A stretch of 40,810 nt of DNA from VGDP01 sp964530335 (GTDB lineage Bacteria; Pseudomonadota; Alphaproteobacteria; SP197), in NCBI GenBank assembly GCA_964530335.1, contig CAZGYG010000016.1:1-40810 (forward strand), in the 5' to 3' direction. The notes beneath the pieces are model-generated. The model was not told the DNA's origin, did not search any database, and worked only from the letters and a program-made list of their open reading frames with translations. How positions within the stretch are numbered: position 1 is the first letter of the stretch; each line of letters starts with the position of its first letter. The translations under genes were made by a program, and so were the position numbers. Positions 6,680-14,032 of the stretch are shown piece by piece.

Positions 6680-8418
6680 GCCAGTCCGGCCTTGAGCAAG
6701 CCAGCGCGGACGTGCTCCTTGTCCTCCGGCCTGTTCACGGAGATGGTAGCGATGACCTTCTCGACGGTGAAGTCCGGCTTCATTTCGAGCAGCTTGCGCC
6801 ATGCCGCCCTGGCTTCGTCGACGTGCCCGAGTTGTCCGAGGCACGCGGCGAGGTATCCGTAGTCGCCCCACCAGACGAACGGCATGCAGCGGCGAAGCGA
6901 CTCCAACGAGGACTCGTAGTCAGCCGCTAAGTAGTAGGCATAACCCAGGAGATCGTTCACCCACACTCGATCGAGAGGATCCAGGCGACGCAACGAGAGT
7001 CCAATTGCGATCGCGCCCGCCGCGTCGCCACGCCAGAGCAACGAGTACGCATGCCACTGGAGCGTCATGGGGCTCTGAGGGTTCTTCGCGAAGGCGCGGT
7101 CCATGTGCATGTCGGCCGTCTTGAAGTCTCCGCGCTTTGCATGGATGTAGCCGATGAGGGCCTCCGTCCAGTCCTCGGCGTAGGTGAGGGAAAGCGCGCG
7201 TCGCGCAGCCTCGATCCCGCGATCGAACTGCTTGCTGTCCACGTCCTGGAATCCGAGAACCATGTACGCGGTGGCGATGTGGCTCAGGGGTCTGCCCCAG
7301 GTCGGATCGAGGTCGGACGCGCGAGTCCAGATCTTGATCGCTGCCTCGGCGTTATCCCGGGTCGCAGGCTCGAAGACGCTCATGCCTTGCAGCAGCAGGT
7401 CGTACGCGTCCACGTTCTCTCGGCGCCGCCCCTTCGCGCGCTCGATCTCGGCCTTGGCAATGTGCCCGGCGACGCGCCAGACGACAGTCTCGACGATCTC
7501 GTCCTGGACGGCGAAGACGTCTTCGAGGTCGCGGTCGTATTTCTCGGCCCACACGTGCGCGCCGGCCTCGGCGTCGATCAACTGAGCGGTGACGCGGATG
7601 CGCTTGCCCGACTTCCTCACGCTGCCCTCGACCACGTAGCGAACGCCGAGTTGCCGCCCGACCTCGGGGATCGGCACGGACTTGCCCTTGAACACGAAGG
7701 ACGAGTGGCGCGCGATGACGAACAGGCCGTGGTGGCGGGCCAGCGCGGTGATCAGGTCCTCGGTGACGCCATCGGAGAAGTATTCCTGTTCCGGGTCGCC
7801 CGACAGGTTGGCGAACGGGAGCACGGCGATAGACTGGCGCCGGCGCGCGGCCTCGCCCGTGGCCACGCTGCCGGGTGCGTCCCTGGCGGCCCGTCTCTCG
7901 GTGGCGACCTTGTACGCGCCCACGGGCTTGGCGATGTTCTTGACCTGCTGCTCGCCCAGGTACTCGAAGGCGAACGGCAGCTTGCCCTCGACGTGGTCAT
8001 GCACGGTGCGCGCGATGCAGATCCCGCCCGGTTCCGCCAGCTTCTCCAGCCGTGACGCGACGTTGACGCCGTCGCCGTGGATCGTCGTCCCTTCGGCGAT
8101 CACATCGCCCAGGTTGATCCCCATGCGGAACACGATCCGCCGGTCCTCGGGCTCGCCCGCGTTTCGCTCGGCTATGCGCTCCTGGGTTTCGACCGCGCAC
8201 TGGACCGCATCGACGACGCTTGGAAACTCGATCAGCAAACTGTCGCCGGCCGAGCCGACGACGGTGCCCTTGAACTCGGCGATCTTGGGCCCGATGACCT
8301 CGGCCTTGAGCGCGTTGAAACGCGCGAGCGTGCCCGCCTCGTCGGCCGCCATCAGCCGCGAGTAGCCCGCGACGTCCGCCGCGAGAATTGCCGCAAGCCT
8401 GCGCTGCTCCCGCGCCAA
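6676..8418 (-). CDS. Class III nucleotide cyclase with TolB-like and TPR domains (lead gene of minus array)
   Basis: A 580-residue protein with the same order as its neighbour: cyclase domain (metal Asp D15 and D59, Gly at the usual Lys position), TolB-N-like domain (SIAVLPFANLSGDPEQEYFSDG), then TPR repeats ending LLKAGLA. No ATG lies between the upstream open frame and RRLAAILAADV. I chose the TTG at 8416-8418, giving MAREQRRLAAILAADV, because GGAAGGA lies about 7 bases upstream; GTT or other codons are less likely. The stop overlaps the next cyclase ATG by ATGA. It is divergent from an aminotransferase gene across 160 bp. The last four residues before the stop and the TPR part differ strongly from the neighbouring copy. 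Confidence 0.87.
   Translation of the reverse strand: MAREQRRLAAILAADVAGYSRLMAADEAGTLARFNALKAEVIGPKIAEFKGTVVGSAGDSLLIEFPSVVDAVQCAVETQERIAERNAGEPEDRRIVFRMGINLGDVIAEGTTIHGDGVNVASRLEKLAEPGGICIARTVHDHVEGKLPFAFEYLGEQQVKNIAKPVGAYKVATERRAARDAPGSVATGEAARRRQSIAVLPFANLSGDPEQEYFSDGVTEDLITALARHHGLFVIARHSSFVFKGKSVPIPEVGRQLGVRYVVEGSVRKSGKRIRVTAQLIDAEAGAHVWAEKYDRDLEDVFAVQDEIVETVVWRVAGHIAKAEIERAKGRRRENVDAYDLLLQGMSVFEPATRDNAEAAIKIWTRASDLDPTWGRPLSHIATAYMVLGFQDVDSKQFDRGIEAARRALSLTYAEDWTEALIGYIHAKRGDFKTADMHMDRAFAKNPQSPMTLQWHAYSLLWRGDAAGAIAIGLSLRRLDPLDRVWVNDLLGYAYYLAADYESSLESLRRCMPFVWWGDYGYLAACLGQLGHVDEARAAWRKLLEMKPDFTVEKVIATISVNRPEDKEHVRAGLLKAGLA
8057..8394. repeat. Perfect 338-bp direct repeat, copy 2 (cyclase catalytic region)
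   Basis: This is the partner of 6324-6661, identical over its full length by eye. It codes for the cyclase core from LAAILAADV through the NVASRLE motif. The flanking N-terminal codons (TTG start, AREQ) and everything after this block differ between the two genes. Confidence 0.9.
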
Positions 8419-8578
8419 AACGATCCTTCCCGCGATCCCGCCCCCTGAACCGCCGAAGTGTAGTTGATATGCGCCATCGGGGAAGGCGAATGTGCGCCTT
8501 GTCGTGCCGCCGCGGCTTGACGGGCGGCGAAGGGCGCGGCGATGATCCGCGGCCCCGCCAACCTGGTCCCGGACCGCC

Positions 8579-9754
8579 ATGGCCTACCCGATCAACGCGC
8601 TGGTCGAGAGCGTGCTCACCCCGCCGATCGCCGAGGCGTGGAGCTGGGTCGAGAGCCGAACGTTTCCGACCAACCGGCCGCTGATCGACGTCTGCCAGGC
8701 GGTGCCCGGCTACCCGCCCGACGCCGCGCTTGCCCGCCACGTGGCCGAGCGCGCGCTGCTGCCCGAGACCGCCCGCTATACCGACATCCCCGGCATCATG
8801 CCGCTGCGCGAGGCGCTGGCCGCCGACATCGGCGTGCGCTACGGCGGCGCCTGCCGGGCCGAGGACGTCCTGATCACCGCCGGCTGCAACCAGGCGTTCT
8901 TCACCGCGATCATCGCGCTGGCGCGCACCGGCGACGAGGTGATCCTGCCGCTGCCCTACTACTTCAACCACGAGATGACGCTGACCGGGCTTGGGATCCG
9001 CGCCGTGCCCCTGGCCTGCGACGCGGACGCGGGCGGCGTGCCCGACGCGGCCGACGCGGCGCGCCTGATCACGCCGGCGACGCGCGCGATCGTGCTGGTC
9101 ACGCCCAACAACCCGACCGGCGCGGTCTACCCGGCTGCCACGATCCGCGCCTTCTACGAGCTGTGTCGGGCGCGCGGCATCGCGTTGATGATCGACGAGA
9201 CCTACCGCGACTTCCTGGTCGGCGGCGCGCGCCCCCACGACCTGTTCGAGAACCCGGACTGGGCGGGCACGTTCGTCCACCTCTACAGCTTCTCCAAGGT
9301 CTACGCGCTGACCGGCTACCGGGTCGGCGCCATCGCGTGCGGCGCGGCGCTGGGGCGCGCCGTAACCAAGGTGCTCGACTGCGTGCAGATCTCGGCGCCG
9401 CGCATCGGCCAGGACGCGGCGCTTTACGGGCTTGGGCACCTGGATGCCTTCCGTACGGCCAAGTGCGCGCTGATGGCCGAGCGCGCCGCCGCGCTGCGGA
9501 CCGCGTTCGCGACGCCCGGACTCGACTACCGGCTGCTGAGCTGCGGCGCCTACTTCGCCTACGTGCGCCACCCCTTCAACGAACCTTCGGCCGCGGTGGC
9601 CCGGAGACTCGCGGTCGAGCACAACCTGCTCACCCTGCCGGGCAGCTTCTTCGGCCCGGGGCAGGACGGGTACCTGCGCTTCGCCTTCGCCAACCTGGAG
9701 GCGTCGTGGATGCCGGCGATCGCCGAGCGGCTGCTCGCCAGCCAACAGTCCTAG
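8579..9754 (+). CDS. PLP-dependent aminotransferase, class I/II fold
   Basis: A 391-residue protein, the usual size for fold-type I aspartate-aminotransferase-like enzymes. Visible landmarks are YTDIPGIMPLREALA near the N-terminus, the cofactor-phosphate region ITAGCNQAFF, the strongly conserved VTPNNPTGAVYP, MIDETYRDF with the ring-binding Asp, and YSFSKVYALTGYRVG containing the Schiff-base lysine (K240). LRFAFAN near the C-terminus carries the substrate carboxylate-binding Arg. The amino donor cannot be told from sequence. Its TAG stop overlaps the stop of the convergent EamA gene by 3 bases. The ATG is preceded by a GC-rich leader without a strong Shine-Dalgarno. Confidence 0.88.
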   Translation: MAYPINALVESVLTPPIAEAWSWVESRTFPTNRPLIDVCQAVPGYPPDAALARHVAERALLPETARYTDIPGIMPLREALAADIGVRYGGACRAEDVLITAGCNQAFFTAIIALARTGDEVILPLPYYFNHEMTLTGLGIRAVPLACDADAGGVPDAADAARLITPATRAIVLVTPNNPTGAVYPAATIRAFYELCRARGIALMIDETYRDFLVGGARPHDLFENPDWAGTFVHLYSFSKVYALTGYRVGAIACGAALGRAVTKVLDCVQISAPRIGQDAALYGLGHLDAFRTAKCALMAERAAALRTAFATPGLDYRLLSCGAYFAYVRHPFNEPSAAVARRLAVEHNLLTLPGSFFGPGQDGYLRFAFANLEASWMPAIAERLLASQQS

Positions 9755-10644
9755 GCGACGCGACGGCGCGACACGACCACCTCGACCAGGCCGGCGCCGA
9801 CAATCAGCACCCAGCCGACGGATTCGCGCCAGCCGAACGGCTCGCCGGCCCACAGCGCCGCGGTCGCGACGCCGACCACCACGTCGGGCAGGATCAGGAC
9901 GGCGAAGGGGCCGGCGTCCAGGCGCGAGGCGCCCCACATCAGCCCGACGTTGCCCGCGAGCTGGAACGTGACGGTCAGCGCGACGAGCCAGGGCAAGGCC
10001 GACGCGAATTCAGCCGGTCCGATGCGCGGCCCCAGCGCCTCGCCGCCGAGGGCGAGGATGAGCGCGCCGACCACGGCCCCGCCGACGAGCATGGCGAACA
10101 GGCTCCCGAGGTCGTCCCCGCCGGGCCGGGCGCGCAGGCGGAACTGGCCGAACGTCATGACCATGCCGGCCGCGAGGCCAAGCCAGTCGCCGAGCGCCGT
10201 GGGCCAGGGTACGCCGACGTCGCGCCCGACGACGACCCATAGGCCGCCGAGGCTCATGACGACGGCCGCGACGCGCGCCGACGACAAGCGACGGCGGGCG
10301 ACGACGACATCGAGCAGCGTGCCCCACACCGGCGCCAGGTAGAACAGCAGCAGCGCGTGGGCGACGCTGGTGAACAGCAGGCTGTTGGCGTAGAGCGCGA
10401 GCCCGCCGCCGATGCACAGGCAGGCGAGCGGCGGGCCGTAGCCCGAAGGCCGCCCGCGCGCGATGCGCCAGAGAATGACCGGGGCGAGCAGCACCGCCGC
10501 CAGGGCGAACTGGGCGAAGGTGGCCCAGCCGCCCGCGAGCCCGGCCGCGACCAATTCACGCTGGGGCAGCCAGTAAAGCCCCCAGAACGCCGCCGAGCCG
10601 AACACGACGAGCGCGGGCAACCGCTGGCGCTCCGGCGCGGCCAT
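9751..10644 (-). CDS. EamA/DMT-family inner-membrane transporter
   Basis: A 297-residue, very hydrophobic protein with about ten membrane segments in two similar halves, as in drug/metabolite transporters. The first helix VVFGSAAFWGLYWLPQREL and the motif LLFYLAPVWGTLLDVVVARRRL (end of the first EamA repeat) are characteristic. The second half ends VLILPDVVVGVATAALWAGEPFGW and VGWVLIVGAGLVEVVVSRRR. Substrate is unknown; such proteins often export amino acids or metabolites. It converges on the aminotransferase gene with overlapping stops, which does not imply a shared function. Confidence 0.85.
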   Translation of the reverse strand: MAAPERQRLPALVVFGSAAFWGLYWLPQRELVAAGLAGGWATFAQFALAAVLLAPVILWRIARGRPSGYGPPLACLCIGGGLALYANSLLFTSVAHALLLFYLAPVWGTLLDVVVARRRLSSARVAAVVMSLGGLWVVVGRDVGVPWPTALGDWLGLAAGMVMTFGQFRLRARPGGDDLGSLFAMLVGGAVVGALILALGGEALGPRIGPAEFASALPWLVALTVTFQLAGNVGLMWGASRLDAGPFAVLILPDVVVGVATAALWAGEPFGWRESVGWVLIVGAGLVEVVVSRRRVA

Positions 10645-10682
10645 CGCCTAAAGCGGGATGCGTTTAGGTTGAACCGGCCGCC

Positions 10683-10828
10683 GCTCGTCCTTCGAGACGC
10701 CGCCTGCGGCGTGGGGGCGGGGGCAACCGCCCCCACGCCTCAGGACAAACGGCACTCAACTAAGCCGTTCGCGGTGAGGAGGGCCGAAGGCCCGTCTCGA
10801 ACCGCGCATAGCGGCGTCCCTCACGCCG
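10683..10828. repeat. Intergenic repeat element with nested inverted repeats
   Basis: The 207-bp space between the HlyD-like gene and the EamA gene contains TCGTCCTTCGAGACG near its left end and CCGTCTCGAACCG near its right end. The arms TTCGAGACG (10691-10699) and CGTCTCGAA (10793-10801) are exact inverted copies. This pattern, with GGTGAGGAGGGCCGAAGGCC inside, resembles a dispersed non-coding repeat seen in many alphaproteobacterial genomes. A strong hairpin sits inside it. No reading frame here looks like a gene. Confidence 0.55.
10708..10739. other. Perfect 13-bp hairpin
   Basis: GGCGTGGGGGCGG at 10708-10720 pairs exactly with CCGCCCCCACGCC at 10727-10739 across a 6-base loop. It lies about 110 bases past the stop of the secretion operon, so it could block transcription or protect an mRNA 3' end. 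No T tract follows on either strand, so it is not a standard intrinsic terminator. Confidence 0.6.
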
Positions 10829-10851
10829 ATTCAATCTCATCACATCCCGCC

Positions 10852-12141
10852 CTAGCGTTCCCGGAACGCCTCGTCCCTCAGCTTGAGGACCGGCTTGAGC
10901 AGGTAAAAGAGAACCGGCTTGGTCCCGGTGTGGATGTCGACCATCGCCTCCATGCCCGGCGTGATCGGCAGATCGCCCGGCCCCGCGCCCAGGTAGTCGC
11001 GTTCGGTCTCGGCGACAAGGCGGAAGTAGGTCTTGCCCTGCTCGTCGGTGTGGCTGTCCGCCGAGACCAGGACCACGGTGGCGGGCAGGCCGCCGTAGCG
11101 CACGAAGTCGTAGGTCGTGATCTTGACCGTCGCCGCCTGCCCGACCTTGACGAAGCCGATGTCCTGGGGCAGCAGCCGGGCCTCGACGACCAGGTTCCCG
11201 CCGGACGGGACGATTTCCATGATCGGCTCGCCGGGCAGCACGACCGCGCCGATGGTATGGACCTTGAGGCTCTTCACCACGCCGTCGATCGGGCTCGCGA
11301 TCGCGGTACGCTGGGCCATGGCCGTGGCCTTGGTCAGTTCCTGCTCGGTCTGGTCGAACGCGAGATCGACCTTGCCGAGCTCGTCGAGCGCGGTGCGCTG
11401 GAAGTTGAGCTCCGCCTGGCGGCGCTTCTGCTCGGCCTCGGACAGCGCCGCATCGGCGCGCGCGATGGCGGCGCTGGCGGTGGCGATGTCACCGCTGAGC
11501 TGCTCGACCTCGCGCTGGATCGCTAGGTGGTCGACCCTCGAGGTCAGGCCGTCGACCAGCAGGGACTCGGAGATGTCGAGCTCCTCGCGCGCGAGCGCGA
11601 GGTCGCTCGCCCGGTTGGCGCGCTCGGTCTTGAGCTGCTGGATGTCGAGCGTGCGCTGGTGCATGTTCTCGTCAAGGCCCAGAAGCGTGCTTTCGAGCTC
11701 GAGCCGCCGGGTGTCGAACGCCTGCCGCTCGCTGTGCGCCGCGTCGGGCCGCCGTTCGGCCACGTCGGACGGGAACTCGAGCGCGGTGCCGTTGGCCTCC
11801 GCGCCGAGCCGGGCGCGGCGCAGCATCAGGCCGTCGAGCGTGACGCGCAGCTCCTGCTCGCGGTCCTCGGAGGCGATGATGTCGAGCTGCAGCAGCGGAT
11901 CGCCCGCCTTCACGCGCGCACCTTCCTCGACGAAGATGGCCTCGACGATGCCGCCTTCGAGGTGCTGGACGACCTTGACCTGGCCGTAGGGCACGACCTC
12001 GCCGGTCGCGATGGCGACCTCCTCGAACTCCGCCACGGCCGCCCACGCCACGAAGATGAGCACGAGCACCATGACGGCGCGCGCGGCGATACGGACACCG
12101 CCCGGTGGATTGTGTTCGACGAGGTCTTCGAGCGCGCTCAT
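10852..12141 (-). CDS. Type I secretion membrane fusion protein, HlyD family
   Basis: A 429-residue periplasmic adaptor that would join the ABC exporter to a TolC-type channel. A single membrane segment (VMVLVLIFVAWAAVA, about 23-38) follows a short cytoplasmic tail. GEVVPYGQVKVVQHLEGGIVEAIFVEEGARVKAGDPLLQLD is split here only to say that VQHLEGGIV and VKAGDPLLQLD are the lipoyl-domain hallmarks. A long Glu/Arg/Ala-rich coiled coil covers about 95-265. IASPIDGVVKSL resumes the lipoyl half, and the C-terminal beta domain (ETERDYLGAG, ITPGMEAMVDI) is typical of the family. The ATG overlaps the stop of the ABC gene (ATGA). No RTX-type substrate gene lies nearby. Confidence 0.9.
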   Translation of the reverse strand: MSALEDLVEHNPPGGVRIAARAVMVLVLIFVAWAAVAEFEEVAIATGEVVPYGQVKVVQHLEGGIVEAIFVEEGARVKAGDPLLQLDIIASEDREQELRVTLDGLMLRRARLGAEANGTALEFPSDVAERRPDAAHSERQAFDTRRLELESTLLGLDENMHQRTLDIQQLKTERANRASDLALAREELDISESLLVDGLTSRVDHLAIQREVEQLSGDIATASAAIARADAALSEAEQKRRQAELNFQRTALDELGKVDLAFDQTEQELTKATAMAQRTAIASPIDGVVKSLKVHTIGAVVLPGEPIMEIVPSGGNLVVEARLLPQDIGFVKVGQAATVKITTYDFVRYGGLPATVVLVSADSHTDEQGKTYFRLVAETERDYLGAGPGDLPITPGMEAMVDIHTGTKPVLFYLLKPVLKLRDEAFRER

Positions 12142-13913
12142 GCCCCGCCCTCCCCGACGGTGGCCTCGGCGGCGGGGGCGGCCTCGGCGACGGCTTCGGG
12201 CCGCGCCGGCGCGAACAGCCGGGGCATGATGTCGCGCGTGGGTCCGGCCAGCGCGATCCGCCCCTTGTCCATGACGACGATGTGGCGGCACGCCGCGAGC
12301 AACGTGGGCGTATGGCAGACGATGACGATGGTGCGCTTGGGCGCGAGCTTCACCAGGGCATCGCGCAGCGCGAACTCGGCCTGGCGGTCCAGGTTCGACG
12401 CCGCCTCGTCGAGCAGCAGCACCGGCGGGTCGTTGAGCAGCGCGCGGGCGATGGCGATGCGCTGGCGTTCGCCGCCCGACATGCGCATGCCGGCCTCGCC
12501 GATGTCGGTGCCGTAGCCGTCCGGCAGATCGACGACGAAGCCGTGGACACCGGCGAGCTCGGCCGCGCGGACGACGGTCTCGTCGTCGGCCTCGGGCGCC
12601 GCAATCGCGATGTTGTCGCGGATCGTGCCGGTGAACAGCATGGTTTCCTGGGCCACGTAGCCGACCCAACGGGACAACTGGGCGTGGCTGAACTGGGCGA
12701 TGTCGGCGCCATCGAGCAGGACCCGGCCCGAGCCCGGCGGGTAAAGCCCGTAGATGAGCTTGAGCAGCGTGGTCTTGCCGCAGCCGTTGGGCCCGACGAT
12801 GCCGACCATGCCACCCGGCCGGATCGTCATGCGCAGCGAATCCACGACCGGGCGCGCGCCGGGGCGGTAGGCGAAGGTCACGTCCTCGAGCGCGAGCTCG
12901 CCGTTCGGCCGGCGGAGTTCCAGCGGCGCGTCCGCATGGTCCTCGGCGAGCGCGAGCACGGTACCCAGCCTGTCGCGCGCCTGGCGGTACTGGGCGACGC
13001 TGCGCCAGGTGCCGACGAGCTGGTTGAGCGGCTGGAGCACCCGGTTGCTCAGCATGTTCGCCGCGATCAGCGCGCCGACGGACAGCTCTTGTTCGATGAT
13101 CGCGATGGCGCCCACGGTCGTCATGGCCACGGTGGTGACGAACGCCGCCGAGGTGCCGAGATTGGCGAAGCCGTCGCCGGAGCGGCCGCGCTCGAGCGCG
13201 CCCTGGATCGCCTCGGCGTGGCGCGATTCCCAGCGCGGACGCAGGATCGGGGCCAGGGCGAGCGCCTTGACCGTGGTGCGCCCGGCCAGGAGTTCCGCCA
13301 TCAGCGCTTCCCGGTTCTGGCTCTTCTCGCGCTCGCGGCCCGTGGCGCGCTCCATGACCCGTCCCGACAGCCAGGCCAGCAGCATGAAGGTCGGCGCCAC
13401 GACCATCAGCACCCAGGCAACCGGCGCGGCGATCACGAAGATGAGGACGATGAACAGCCCGACGAACGGCAGTTCCGTCGCCAGCACCGCGGCGGGCCCG
13501 GAAAACGTGTTGCGCACGATCTCGATGTCGCGCTGGAGCGAGAGCCAGAAGCTGGTCGGACGCGATTCGAGGGTCGGGAGCGGCAAAGCCGCCACCTTGT
13601 CGTACAGCCGTTCGCCCAGGCGGACGTCGATGACCATGGCCGCGCGCTGCAACAGCCGGCTGCGCGCCTGCCTGAGCACGAAGTCGAACCCGAGGATGAT
13701 GAAGATCCCCGCGCTCAGTCCGTAAAGGGTGGAATAGCCGTGGTAGTAGACGACCCGGTCATAGACCTGCAACACGTACACAGGCAGACCGAGCGCGAGC
13801 ACGTTGACGAACAGGGAAACCGCGAGGACCTCGCGGAATGCCGGACGCAACGGCGCCACCAGGGTTGCCAGCCACGACTTGGCATCGGTCGCCGGCGAGG
13901 GGGGGGAGCTCAT
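12138..13913 (-). CDS. Type I secretion ABC exporter (transmembrane + ATPase)
   Basis: A 591-residue protein with an N-terminal membrane domain (about 20-320, some six helices) fused to an ATPase. Walker A is GPNGCGKTT (374-382), the signature MSGGERQ (478-484), Walker B VLLLDEAASN with catalytic Glu (498-507) and the H-loop IVCHTPT (H534). No N-terminal C39 peptidase is present, so it should export unprocessed substrates of the RTX or protease kind rather than bacteriocins. It is the first gene of a two-gene operon with the HlyD-like protein and is divergent from the CHASE2 cyclase (119 bp between starts). A short Ala/Glu/Pro-rich tail follows the ATPase. Confidence 0.9.
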   Translation of the reverse strand: MSSPPSPATDAKSWLATLVAPLRPAFREVLAVSLFVNVLALGLPVYVLQVYDRVVYYHGYSTLYGLSAGIFIILGFDFVLRQARSRLLQRAAMVIDVRLGERLYDKVAALPLPTLESRPTSFWLSLQRDIEIVRNTFSGPAAVLATELPFVGLFIVLIFVIAAPVAWVLMVVAPTFMLLAWLSGRVMERATGREREKSQNREALMAELLAGRTTVKALALAPILRPRWESRHAEAIQGALERGRSGDGFANLGTSAAFVTTVAMTTVGAIAIIEQELSVGALIAANMLSNRVLQPLNQLVGTWRSVAQYRQARDRLGTVLALAEDHADAPLELRRPNGELALEDVTFAYRPGARPVVDSLRMTIRPGGMVGIVGPNGCGKTTLLKLIYGLYPPGSGRVLLDGADIAQFSHAQLSRWVGYVAQETMLFTGTIRDNIAIAAPEADDETVVRAAELAGVHGFVVDLPDGYGTDIGEAGMRMSGGERQRIAIARALLNDPPVLLLDEAASNLDRQAEFALRDALVKLAPKRTIVIVCHTPTLLAACRHIVVMDKGRIALAGPTRDIMPRLFAPARPEAVAEAAPAAEATVGEGGA

Positions 13914-13954
13914 GGCCGGATCATGCCAGTTTTGGCCAATTCGGGAAAGTTGAC

Positions 13955-13966
13955 GCCGATATCGGC
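13955..13966. promoter_or_regulatory. Palindrome in the divergent exporter/cyclase promoter region
   Basis: GCCGATATCGGC is a perfect 12-bp palindrome, almost midway between the divergent starts at 13913 and 14033. TTGACG (13950-13955) directly precedes it and could be a -35 element, though no good -10 follows at the right distance. An operator is possible but unproven; short palindromes are common in GC-rich DNA. Confidence 0.25.
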
Positions 13967-14032
13967 CGCCGGCCGGGCCGTGTTAATGTGCAGACCGCGA
14001 GGGCGCCCGGCGCCCGCCCCCAAGGGGTGCGC

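Noticed and set aside
10708..10739. Intrinsic terminator of the secretion operon
   Set aside because: The hairpin is strong but no T run follows in either direction, so I list it only as a hairpin within a repeat.
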